Assembly (NCBI GenBank): GCA_963576735.1 | Contig: OY755180.1 | Location: forward strand, 17,884,678-17,948,677 | DNA from: Bedellia somnulentella | Taxonomy: Eukaryota; Arthropoda; Insecta; Lepidoptera; Bedelliidae | Length of the DNA: 64,000 nucleotides | Direction: 5' to 3' | Shown: in pieces, positions 1-11,900 of the stretch | Layout: every line of letters begins with the position of its first letter | Numbering within the stretch: the stretch's first letter is position 1 | Program-made: the position numbers and the translations under genes | Notes under the pieces: generated by a model | What the model was told of the DNA's origin: nothing | What the model saw: only the letters and a program-made list of their open reading frames with translations | Databases searched by the model: none

Positions 1-641
1 CACTTTTGTTACTATGTTTGAGGTAAAAAATAAAATAAAATTATAAGACTTTAAAATTATATTTTAAAATTAACATACATATATTTTAAACATAATTCAT
101 ATCAGTATTTATTAATATGTTTATTATTGCTAAACACATAAAAACAAACTTTACACTAAATATGAAAATTTAAATACGAAATATAATAATCTTCTTTTCC
201 AACTTCAATGATTTAAAACTCGACTTGGATGGTTCGAGACAAGTCAATGGTGTGAAGTTTTCATTTTTATTACTTGGATTTTAATTCCATGTGCTTATTA
301 TATAAATAGTTTCCCATTGTTATTTCCAATAAGTTTTACCCTACATCAGGTCTCACAGAAACACCGTGTCAGTTAAAAAACAACTGCTAGGCAAGCACGA
401 GCGCTATTTTATCGACACGATAACGGTTAGAATGAGATGGCAGTATACGATACTAAGTAAGTGTGTAAGAGATGGCTGCTTTATCCCACGCGATAACTAG
501 TTTAAACACCGCTCGTGCTTGTCCTGCAGGACAAAATATCATGCATACGTAAAACACACATATAGCACTTTCAATCTGAATTCAGATGACAGACTCAGAC
601 AACTCTCTTGCATCTAAAATTTAACCAAACCCGATATAATT

Positions 642-938
642 TAAATCTTTTTGTTCATGAAAACCTCATGTGGGGATTATTACTAATAAATAAAGATTAA
701 ATAAAGGAAAGAAAAATTTCGACACAGGCGGGGATCGAACCCGCGACCTCGTACCCACTACTTAAACGTGTAAAAGAAATAAAGGATAGAAGAATTTTGT
801 ACTGGCAGCCAATTGACACGGTGGTAGCTCAATTGGCAGAGCGTCGGGGCGTTTACCCGAGGTTGCGGGTTCGATCCCCGCCTGTGTCGAAATTTTTCTT
901 TTCTTTATTTAATCTTTATTTATTAGTAAACCTTATAT
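642..938. mobile_element. Palindromic element with mirrored tRNA-like sequences (copy 1)
   Basis: The left end is TTGTTCATGAAAACCTCATG with TGGGGATTATTACTAATAAA and AGGAAAGAAAAATTTCGACA, then the 3' half of a tRNA-like sequence on the minus strand (TTCGACACAGGCGGGGATCG). The right half is the inverted counterpart with a complete plus-strand tRNA-like sequence at 815-888, then AAATTTTTCTTTTCTTTATT. It folds into one long hairpin. No protein is coded. Confidence 0.75.
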
Positions 939-1856
939 ATTTACATATCAACACAATACAGTATTCCTATCGTTAGTTTTATCATGATTTAAAACCATGT
1001 CGATGCTATCGTGTTTGTAATGTTATTGTATTTGGGTGTAGATCAAGGCATTCGACATCCAATGGAAAAGATGGCTGTTTTAACAATAAAATGACACACA
1101 CTTTAGCACCGCATCTTAATTATTCTTCAATAGTTTAAATTCATCATAAACTAGTACAAGCACGTTCAAGGAAATAGTGTCGATTTTCTAAAGCATATTT
1201 TGAATGGAAATAACTGCTTTGATAGTTGTTATATGTTGAAGCGTAGGACTTTAAATTTAACCAATTTAAAAGATCTTAACGTTAGTGACATTGGTCCATG
1301 GGGACAAATAATATAAAATACTAGCTACGCTACAAAAGTAAAATATAAGAAGTTAACGTGAAAGTATCTTCGTGGCTTTATATTCTCATTATTTTTACTA
1401 ACAGCAACATTAATCTAATATGGCGAGCTTCAAAATACGAAACAGTAACAAATGAAACGATAAATCATTATATCAAACCAGCTTCATAAAATGATTTTTA
1501 AAAATCACCCGAGAGGTTTTGTTCCATTGGCGACCAAATAAAAATGAATTTATAACCAAGTGACAAAGATACGTAAAGATTCAAACTATTGTACTTTCAA
1601 TGTTTACTTAATTTTATTTAAGTTATGAATATCACATTAATCTTTTTGAAAAGGGGATATCTGTGATGATTACATTCGATTAATAAAGTTCTATATAAAC
1701 ACAAATGATTTGAAAGTAAAGCCATTCGTTTTCATTATAGATTCTATCTTAATTTCACAACAAATACCTGAAAAGAAAAACAAGTTGGTTAGATCGCTGA
1801 AATGTATATTTAACTATTTTCAAATTGACGTTATTAATGTATCCATTTACATTTAT

Positions 1857-1967
1857 TACATACATACATATACTCACGGCTATAAATCCCTAGAAGGGGT
1901 AGCCAGAGCTAACGAATTAGAAATTCCTCAGCCATTTTTGGAAGTTGCGTGGGGAAAAGATGGTAAA
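1857..1967 (-). mobile_element. SINE-A copy, 5'-truncated
   Basis: Tail first on the plus strand (ACATACATATACTCACGGCT), ending at the GGGGAAAAGATGGTAAA segment. The loss is of the head half, as expected of target-primed insertion. Confidence 0.8.
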
Positions 1968-2226
1968 TTCGGGTGTTCTTGGAACGGATATTTTAGGAAA
2001 AAGGTGGTATGGTCCAAAAGCGTAGAAATGTGTATTTGTATTTTATTTATGCTTTTATGATAATTCTAAAAGCTTTTTTTGGGATTTTTAATTATTTTGT
2101 TGTTTTTGGCTAATAACTGCTATATCGGAGCAAATGTGTGAGGAGCTAGACACAAAGCAATGTAGAAGGTTATTTTAGTAGCCTGGGATAAGATAGGAAT
2201 ATAAAGGCACGAGTCGAAAGTAGTTA

Positions 2227-2475
2227 GCCGTTTAGTGTCGCCTTAGAATAGCACTACCCCGTTTCTACCGATCGATGGGTGTACGTAAGAGGCGACTAAC
2301 GGTATTGGAGTTTTTGAGTGATTTTTGGGCAATGCGATTGGGGACCATCAACAACAACCTTTACTTTATCATCTTTTCCCCACTAAATTTTCCAAAAGTG
2401 GCTGAGGAATTTCTAATTTCTTAGCTCTTGCTACCCCTTCTAGGGATTTATCGCCGTGAGTATATGTATGTATGA
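2227..2475 (+). mobile_element. SINE-A copy
   Basis: Full-length example. SINE-A in this window is ~250 bp: head GTGTAGTGTCGGCTTAGAAT, then ACTACCCCATTTCT, GTAAGAGGCGACTAACGG, GGGCGATGCGGTTGGAGACC, AAAAGTGGCTGAGGAATTTC, CTCTGGCTACCCCTTCTAGG, tail GCCGTGAGTATATGTATGTA. No obvious A/B box pair of a tRNA promoter is seen, so its origin is unclear. A truncated minus-strand copy lies at 1857-1967. Confidence 0.85.
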
Positions 2476-2841
2476 GTCGAAAGTAAAGATAAAAACACAA
2501 GTGTAAAAAAGAATTAAGAAAAAGTATCTTGACACCCAAAACAGTGTCTTAAAATGTATTAAGTTATAACGTTATTAACTTTTGTTACAACGCTATTTTT
2601 GTAACAACGTATGTTTTTCATACTGCAATTTTAATATACATAACGTATAAATCTTTCGCCTTTTAAGTACGTCCAGTTAATATGCACATAGAGATTTCAA
2701 CATGAATGCTTGAAATTTAATCACAATTGGCAGTCTAATCTTTACAGTCTTTGGATAGAAAACTCACAAAACACATCATAATAATAAACCGATATATTAT
2801 AATTAACTCAACAAACCTGATACTTCAACCAAGTATAATAT

Positions 2842-2983
2842 CTACAACTTCCGCCTAGCCCTTCCTTTATGATAGGACGGTCGAGGCACATAGAGTTTCT
2901 CGTTGGAGTCTCCCACGCTGTCGATATTATCTTCTATAGGTTCCGCGCGAGGAGTGAATAGCTTGCGACGACTTCTTGTTACA
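2842..2983 (-). CDS. Kinesin-6 exon 13: terminal coding exon
   Basis: Too short to stand out as an ORF. After an acceptor (ATCATCAG) the frame runs 47 codons to TAG at 2842-2844, reading in part RSRRKLFTPRAEPIEDN, then EKLYVPRPSYHKGRARRKL. The phase-2 end of exon 12 plus 142 bp closes the frame exactly. The composition (basic, proline-bearing, two similar K-L-[FY]-[TV]-P-R units) is unlike the surrounding AT-rich DNA and ends in a clean stop. It would be the extreme C-terminus of the motor protein. The alternative acceptor AACAAG, 9 bp further in, also keeps the frame. Confidence 0.72.
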
Positions 2984-5900
2984 CTGATGATTAAAATGTA
3001 TGTGTATTAATGTACTATTGAGATGGTTTAGATTAAAATTTATGTATTAAAGTTGAATTGACTTGGTTAAGGTTTGAGGAATCTGATAGAAATATGTTAT
3101 GATGTATTTTGCGATGATCGATTGTCTCGCAGTTTTCAGGTTCGATAAATAGTAACAGCATAAAATGTAACACCAAAATAACATTTGATAGCTAAATATA
3201 AAGATTAATTAAAAGTGAATATATCATAATTTAAATCTTTTTGTTCATGAAAACCTCATGTGGGGATTATCACTAATAAATAAAGAATAAATAAAGGAAA
3301 GAAAAATTTCGACACTGAGCTACCGTGTCAATTGGCTGCCAGTGCGAAATTCTTCTATCCTTTATTTCTTTTACACGTTTAAGTAGTGTTTGCGTTTCCT
3401 TCTGAGGTAGGAAACGCAAACACTACTTAAACGTGTAAAAGAAATAAAGGATAGAAGAATTTTGCACTGGCAGCCAATTGACACGGTAGCTCAGTTGGCA
3501 GAGCGTCGGGGCGTTTACCCGAGGTCGCGGGTTCGATCCCCGCCTGTGTCGAAATTTTTCTTTCCTTTATTTATTCTTTATTTATTAGTGAATATATCAT
3601 TCTAAGTTGCAAGATACTGGGAAATATAGTGGTCAATTTTATATAAATAAAATTTAAATTAAAATAAAAAGAGGGTTGTTAATAACTTATAAGTTGGGAT
3701 AGTAAAATTATGACTGTTGCAAACTCTCATATCAAGTTATTCACTGGTTCTCATCAAGTAGTTAATGAATATTTTCTCAATGAAATAGAAAGGGTTTGGT
3801 GATAATTAATGTTAATAAGATATTACCTTTTAGATAGACAACTTTGTACATCACTGGATGGTGCTATATTTTCTTCACCAGTTTTCTCCGGAGACTCAAT
3901 ATCCTTCACCTCTTTCTTTACCGGTGGGATATCCATCATCACATCAGAAAATTCCTGTTTTAAATTTGCAATATCTTTAAGTTTGTTCGTCTTTTTTGTT
4001 GTTGATTCTTCTTCTTCTTGTACTTTTTTATTGCGTCTTAGCCTAAGGCTGCGTTTAGTGAGAGTTGATTTAGCAACGTCTTCATCAGGGGGTGGAAGTT
4101 CGTTTTTGGATTTATGTCTTAAATTATATTTAATTTCAGTTTCGCTTTTAGAATTGTCTGATTCATGTTCTTTTTTAGATGTATTATTGTCGAAGCCATG
4201 TGTGTTGTTGATGTCTTTTAACACTGTTTCAAATTCTGTTGTTCTAGATGATATGTTTTTGAACATTCTATCGAATTCGCTTTCTGTATTATTGTGTGAG
4301 CTTGCAGTATTGTTCTTAGAGGTTTCTGTTGATTCGAACTCCAAATTTGTCAAATTTTTATTTTGGTTTTCAATATCTACATGATTTTCTGCTGAATTGT
4401 CTACTTCTTGTGTAACACTATTACAACCTTTACTATGAACAAGTTCGTTATCATTGTCATTTTGTATAGTTTCATTCTTTTTTAAATCATCTTTTATAAT
4501 TGTATCAGTGTGCTCCTCTGATCTGTCTCTACTTGTATTATTTTCTTTTTTAATAAACTGTTCTGGCATATATTTATTGTCTACTTCTAAAATCATCTCG
4601 GTAAGACTTTTATCTTTAACGTCATTTAAAACCATTTTATTTATAGATTTACGAATGTCTTCAACTTGGCCTTCTTCTGCATTTTTATTATTTTCTTCAT
4701 TGAACATGTCCGTGGAGTCATGAAATTTGCTCATAACTTTTGATTTAGAAAGGCTGAGAGAACTGTCACCTAGTAATTTCTTTATGGTTGTCGGTTCGTA
4801 GTCGTTTGGTACATCGTCTTTCACTATTGAAGGGGATCTAATATCATCAACTTTGTCAGTACTCTGAAGTAGATCCAAGGACTTTTTCGTGGTAATGTTT
4901 GCACTTATGTTATCAAAGTAAGTGCGTTTTTCTTTTGCAGGTACAATTTCTGCTAAACCGTTCAAATCCGTATCACTTCTTGGTGATAAAATATTCTTAG
5001 AAATACTGTCATCGTCAAAGTAACTTTTTTTTAACACTTTAGGATTTTCGTTTAACTTAATTTCTTCACATGGTTTGTTAATTTTGTTTAAATCATTTGA
5101 AATATTATCAGTGTCAACTTTGGGATCGGTTTCAATTACTGCAACAGTATCTACAATTTCATTAACTTCAGATTGCTGGTTATCAAAATAGCATCGCTTT
5201 TCTTTTAATATATTTAAATCACCGAAAATGTTTGTATTTTTTTGTGGTGTGTCACTTGGGTATCCGGACTCTTTCTCATATTGTTCAAACATCGCCAATG
5301 ATTGATTTTTGATTGATGTGTTACTATTATTTCTTTTAAATTTATCTAATAGATTTTTTGATACTGTTCCAACACACTTTCCCTCAAAAGAAACATTTAT
5401 ATCAAGACTTTCCCTTTCCACATTTGAAGATGATGTTCTAGCACTACTATTATGGATTGTTTCATTATTTTCAGCTTCTTCAATAATGGACTGGCGAGAC
5501 AGAGAAACATCATCTTTACTTTCATTAAGGCTTATTTCATTAACAACATATGTGCCTCTTATTGCACTTTGGGGGGCTTCATTAGAAGAGATAGATTTTG
5601 TTTCTCTTACGGAATCTTCATTTACTGTGTCATTTGATAGAGTTGTCTGAGAGTCACCTTCAAGACTTTCTCTTTCAATGCCAGAAGATGATGTTCTGGC
5701 AGTTGTATTATTAAGTGTTTCATCATTTTCAGCATTGTCTGTCAAACTTTTGTCATCCTCAAGAGTTTCGTTGATCTTCTGTAAAGTTCTATCCCGTTTG
5801 AAACTTGGTTCCAAACTCTCATTCATTTCATCCTCACTAGATTCTTCGTCCTCTTCGTCGGAAACTGACATTACTTCTCTATTTTCTTCTTGGGATTTCT

Positions 5901-8900
5901 CATTTTCACCTTTTTCTGTAACAATAAAATAGATAATATATAGTACTGTCTGATTATATTATCTGCATGAATCAAAAACCAAATAGCACTTTTCGAATAT
6001 GTTTGTAGTAAATGTGTAATAAAAAAAACAGATAAGCTGTTTGATCAATTTGAAATGAACTTAAATTACATAACCCAAGTTGCATAGGTAGAAGTAAAAA
6101 GCTGAAGTTTATTTTTAAATTGAGGTTTGATTTGTTTGACATCCCGGCATTTTAGCAACTTATTAAGAAACAAGATGAAAATCCGGCTTCGCTCATAATA
6201 CACATCCAGGTACTAAATATAGGTAGATACTTCTGTAGTCATCGGTTTTCAAGGAATTTTAAGGTAAGCAAGGCGTAGCTTCGTATACTTATATACCTAC
6301 TAAATTTACCATCTTTACGAAGAACCCTTCGCTGCATTTGTTAACAAAAGAGACCAAGGTACGACCAATGAAAGCTTTTATGAAATACGATTTTCGGCAT
6401 AATGTGTATAATCATACATTCATACATACATACATACATATACTCACGCCGTTAATTCCCATTGGGTTAAACTTTTGGCAGAGACTATCGATCACCACTT
6501 CGTACGATCCTGGCAAACCTCTCTTGCTTCGTCTACATCCATCAATCTTTTCATACATGCTCTTTTATTCTTCATACTTCGGACGCCTGCCTTTTTGAGC
6601 ACACTTTCAATTTGGTCCAAGTGTGTCTTTCGTGGCCGTCCTCTACTAACATTACCTTCCACATTAGCTCTATAGATACCTTTTACCAATTTCCTATCAT
6701 CCATCCTCTCGATGTGCCCAAACCATCTCAACATTCCTTTTTCTATCTTACTTACAATATCATCTTTTACACCACACCTTTCACGAATCACATCGTTCCT
6801 CACACGATCACATAACCTAACATTACAAACTTTTCTGAGGGACCTCATTTCTACTGCATTCACTCTGCTTTCATGCTTCTTATGCCACACCCAACATTCA
6901 CTGCCATACATAAGCGTAGGAACAAGAACGGCATCATGCACAGCCATTCGGGCCCTTTCGGACACCGATTGACTAGACATTAGGCTATCAAATGCTCCAT
7001 TAATCGCATATGTATGTGATATCAGAACAAATTAATACAAATATAAACGCAGAAACGGTCATTACAGTCTGGAATAGATATAGGTCAGTCATGATTTCAT
7101 GAATTTTATCCACTGAATTCAAACTAACGTGTAAAAGTCCCTGCTTGCGCTAGGCTGATTGTAGTTTGAAAGTCCGCGCACTACACTGAAGTGATGCACT
7201 ACAGCCGATAAAAAGGGCCACAAACAATATTTTTGCGAAACGTCAACGACTGAAGAAAAGAGTATCTATAATAATAATTTTGTCACAGGGTACGGTAGAC
7301 TCGATCGAAACCTCCTTTAAAAAAGTGTCATTTGCGAAACGATTGAATATTATGAAGCAAAACGTTTATGTCATCGGGTGTCAGTCAAAATGGCGACTGA
7401 TTTTTTTCTGTCAGCACCATTAGAATTTATTAAAATACTCGACAATCCGAATTTTGCGGATAGATGTTCTTGACTCAAAATCATTATATTTTTATGTTTT
7501 GATATTCAGGTAAGGTTTTGATCGAGTCTACCGTACCCCGTGACGAAATTATTAATATAGATACTCTTTTTTCTTTTTCATGGTGACCATTTGTAAAACC
7601 GAATTGCCCCAAATAAGAAAATATTTTTACAAAGTGTGCATAATAGTTTATTTTAAACATACCGTGATCTCTCTCCTCAATGCAAGTTCTGAGATGCTCC
7701 ACTTCTTCATCAGCGCGAGCTCTTGCAAGTTTTTCTATGCTTAGTTTTTCCTGAGAAAATTTTACACATTATTGAGTATTTTTGTCTCTTACGTGTACCT
7801 TTTACGTGTTTAAAAAAAAACAAAGATAATTGTTTAGTAATAATAATTGAGCGAGCTTTTGAAATGGAAATGAAGACTGAAATTAATACATGTGCAAACA
7901 TAAAAAAACATCATTATTTTAAGAAAACTTTAATGGGAATATATTCATGATTACAACCATTTAGGGGTTAGAAGTTAAACTCTCTTGTTCGAAAGCTCGC
8001 CGATTCAATCTCTACTGAGAGTTACGATGAACAAAGACTATATTTGTTGTTTATGGTTCATTTTTATTTTTGAAAATTTTATTAATTTAGTATGTGAGCT
8101 GTATTAATTTAGTATGTAGTGTAAAAATCATACGTCTACTAATCAATTAAGGAAAGAAAAAAAAATCAACCAGCAGGACTCGAACCCGCGACCTCCCGGT
8201 CAACGCCCCGGTCGCTCTGCCAATTGAGCTATGGTGTCAAGTGACTACTGATGCGATGTTTCTTAACACCTTAGTGGTGTCAGCACTCTCTACCCACATG
8301 AGGTTTTCATGAACAAAACCACGGCCTTATTACTCCTCTCGTTCGTTCTTGAACTTAGGGAAAAGTTGATACTGACAGTATTATTTGTTTGTATCCTTGT
8401 TTCATTATAGAACAGGGTAAGATATAAACTATGCAGCCTAAGAGTTTTGAGTGAGTCATAAATCCTTAATGGTTAAATATAAATCAAAACTAACTCAAGG
8501 AAGGTAATCTTAAGAATATGTAGATTTGTACGCTAGTATATTATTTTGTGTGTTTAGTTTTAGGTTAGTTTTTAAGTTTCATTTAGTTATAAGTATTGGT
8601 TAGAGCTGAAAACCGGAGCTATCCGCTTTTAAGTGGTTAGACCGAGCTCGTAACCATTTTGTCTTTTTTTTTTAAATTGTTATTTAATTAGTTCTTCTTT
8701 TTTAACTTCGTTTCACTGTATTATTGTATATATTTTTGTTGTATGTGTAAAAATACAAATAAAATCTTTTTATTTATTTATTTTATTCATCTTTGACGTA
8801 TGCATAAAAGTGTTGGATGTGTTGGTGTAAGAACCTATGAAGTCCAAGCGGACGAAGTCGCGGGCAAAAAGCTTGTAGTGGAATTAATAACATACATATA

Positions 8901-11900
8901 CTCACGGCTATAAATACCTTAAGGGGGTAGCCAGAGCTAGGGAACAGAAATTCCTCAGCCACTTTTGGAAGTTGCGTGGGGAAAAGATGTTGAAATAAGG
9001 GTTGTTGGTGGTGACGTACACCTACCGGAAGAAATGGGGTAGTGCTATAGTGTGGCAGTGATTAGTCTGATTACGTAGTAATCTCTATATATTTTGTGAA
9101 CAAAACATTCTAATTATCATCCATCTACGTTACTACTTACCTCCAAAATAGTGATTTCCTTATGCAGTTTTGAAACCACGCCTTGCAAATGTTTGGAAGG
9201 CGTGCCCGACAACTTGGGGAAGTCTGTCTGTCTGTTCTTGTAAATATTAATTTTTTAAACAAAAATTAAAAATTGCCGTGTAGTGCCGGCTTAGAATGTC
9301 GCTACCCCTTTCTAACCACAGGTGTCGTAAGAGGCGACTAAGGGTATTGGGGCTTTTTATTGGATTTTTGGGCGATGCGGTTGGAGACCCATCACCAAAA
9401 ACCTTTATTTTACCGCCTTTTCCCCACTCAACTTCCAAAAGGGGCTGAGGAATTTATGATGCTACCCCTTCTAGGGAATTATAGCCGTGAGTATATGTAT
9501 GTATGTACAAAAAATAAAAATATCTACGTTACCACTTACCTCTAAAATAGTGATTTCCTTATGCAGTTTTGAAACCACGCCTTGCAAATGCTTGGAAGGT
9601 GTGCCCGACAACTTGGGGAAGTCTGTCTGTCTGTTCTTTGGACAACTCAGCGAGCGTAATTTGCATTCATACTCTTCTGTTAGTTCTTCAATCTGGAAAT
9701 AAAATGAGACTTGAAAATATTGAGCGAAATGTTTTTTGATCAGTGGTTAAACTGGGTGCGCTTTTTCTTACATAACTTTTTAACTCCTATCATCGGAGGT
9801 CCGAAAATATTTCACATACCATTTAAAATCATAAAGATCATTCTTCATAAAAATTCAAGTCATAAATATAAATATTGAAAAATACAATCATTGAAATTCA
9901 TAATATCACTAATTATACACTTAGTATTTAATAATATTTGTTTTAATATATTTGTTTATACTAAGGACCAATAATATAATAATTTCAATAAATAACTATA
10001 ATATTCATAAATGTTTTTTCTCTAATATTTAAAAAAATATTATCAATTTGGTATGCAAAGTTTTTTTTTTGGTTTTTATTAAATATTTTTATTCGATAGC
10101 AAAACCGAAAATAAAAAACTAATATTAATATTTTTCATTTAAAATAAGTAATTGCAAAGTTATGATTTTTTAAAGATTGTTCAACTTTTGTACCTAATGA
10201 CGTCATCGATTGAAAATATCACGTAGCGACATGCAAATAAAGCGAAATGTTTAGTAAAAATGTTGCTAATTGCAAAATATTTCACGAATTTGTAATCCCA
10301 AATGAAATTATTACGATATTATACTAAACAAACCTATGATTTTCGATGTTTTATTAATAAACTGCAAGAACATTCGTCTTTGACATAACGCTGAAGGTAA
10401 AATACTGCTACAGTTTTTTGCTAAAATAACGGTCATCTTAGCTCTGTTTGATTTAATTTTAAGAAAATATGTTTTAAAAACATAATATCTCGAAATGGTT
10501 TCGTAATCAGCACCACTTTTGTAAAACTTTGCATACCGAATTATATGTGTTTTTATCTTTATTTGCTTGCTTGTTTGCATGCTTGCTTGCTTGGATGCAT
10601 GTAAAGGGGGTGCAGGGGGTTGCGCCCCCTGCTTGGGTGGGTCGTAGGCAAAGAAAAGTTAGGTCACATTTAGCTAGGTTAGGTTACATTATGTATAAAA
10701 CGAGCGAGCGAAGCGCGGCGGAGCGAGCACCTTAAACGCATGATTCATGCCTATTTGCATGCATGCTTGCTTGTTTATCGTAGTAACGATATTATTAGTA
10801 AAAATAATATGACCATTAAATATTATAAAGAAAAAAGATATTGAAAAAAAATATAGTTTAAAAAGATTCTTGGTTGTAACAGTATTAATACAAAAATTAT
10901 GATCACTAACTGTTATGAATCCCGTTGGTAGTATTAAAAACGTATGAATAAATAAAGTATGACGAATAAAATTATGAAGAGTGATTATTATGAACATAAA
11001 TCGTTAGTAAGACAATAAATATGATTTAGAATTTTAGTTGAGCCTATATGGACCCGGTTAAATTATATGGGTAAATCCCTATATATCATCATCAATCATG
11101 GGCCTGTTACGTCTACGATAGATGGTTTAATCAGAGCCTGATTTAGGAGACTTACAAAGACAGACTATTTTTCTAACTACCTCCGTAGTCTGGCGGTAGA
11201 GACCTCAATTCGAAATCCGTAGGTCTAAAGTAAGATCCCCAGGTGTAAACTCAAAACTTAGTTTAGATGGATATTGGAGGCCTGAATCAAATGACCCAAA
11301 AAAGAAGATTATTCCATGCTTCAGAGGGCACATTCGTTAGTCTGCCAACCTTCACCATTCCAGCGTTATTTGCTCAAAACTAGCCATAAGCTCAAGACCT
11401 TAATAGAAAAAATGTATGGTCTATAACGAAATGCTATACCTCATTCCTATGTTTCTCCTCCATCGACCTGATTTGAGACTCGTAGAACTGTCGAGTGATA
11501 TCCTTTGCTTCTTCCACCACTTCTCTCATCATCTTAGCCGCTTCTTGTTGTCGTTCTTCCATCACGCTGCTTAGCTCTTTTACGCGGGATTCTGTTCTGT
11601 GGATGTTGGATAGATTTGATAGATAGATAAAGAATGGTAGTTATTATCTTATATTGATAGCTGTGTAGTGTCAGCATAGAATAGCACTACCCCATTTCTT
11701 CCGGTGGGTGTAAGTAAAAGGCGACTAACGGTATTGGGGCTTTAAAGGGATTTTTGGGCGATGCGGTTGGACACCCATCACCAACAACCTTTATTTTACC
11801 ATCTTTTCCCTACTCAACTTTCCAAAAGTGGCTGAGGAATTTCTCATTCTTTAGCTCTGGCTACCCCATCTAGAGATTTATAGCCGTGAGTATATGTATG

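Larger units (their letters stand above)
1..2841. other. Region downstream of the kinesin gene
   Basis: Beyond the SINE-A and palindromic elements listed separately, 1-640, 1000-1850 and 2480-2840 are AT-rich sequence with no gene, exon or repeat I can recognise. A short near-palindrome of GCTAGGCAAGCACGAGCG and CGCTCGTGCTTGTCC lies at about 390-535. Confidence 0.5.

Noticed and set aside
815..888. tRNA-like sequences at 815-888, 3480-3550, 13848-13913 and 8166-8238 as real tRNA genes
   Set aside because: They all sit inside one repeated palindromic element. The anticodon loop of the best copy has C at position 33 instead of U, and copies carry insertions or deletions in the D-arm region. 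They are treated as tRNA-derived parts of a mobile element.
1710..2060. 116-codon plus-strand ORF
   Set aside because: Its second half is the antisense of a SINE-A copy and the first half shows no family resemblance; no splice or start context supports it.
3823..3825. TAA at 3823 as the stop codon of the kinesin
   Set aside because: A good donor directly precedes it and joins in phase to a short coding exon with its own stop; kept only as a possible intron-retention end.
3809..4384. 191-codon plus-strand ORF rich in Ser and Leu
   Set aside because: It lies antisense to the kinesin tail exon, and its composition is what the complement of an acidic Asn/Ser-rich frame gives. The same holds for the ORFs at 5309-5650 and 5678-5932.
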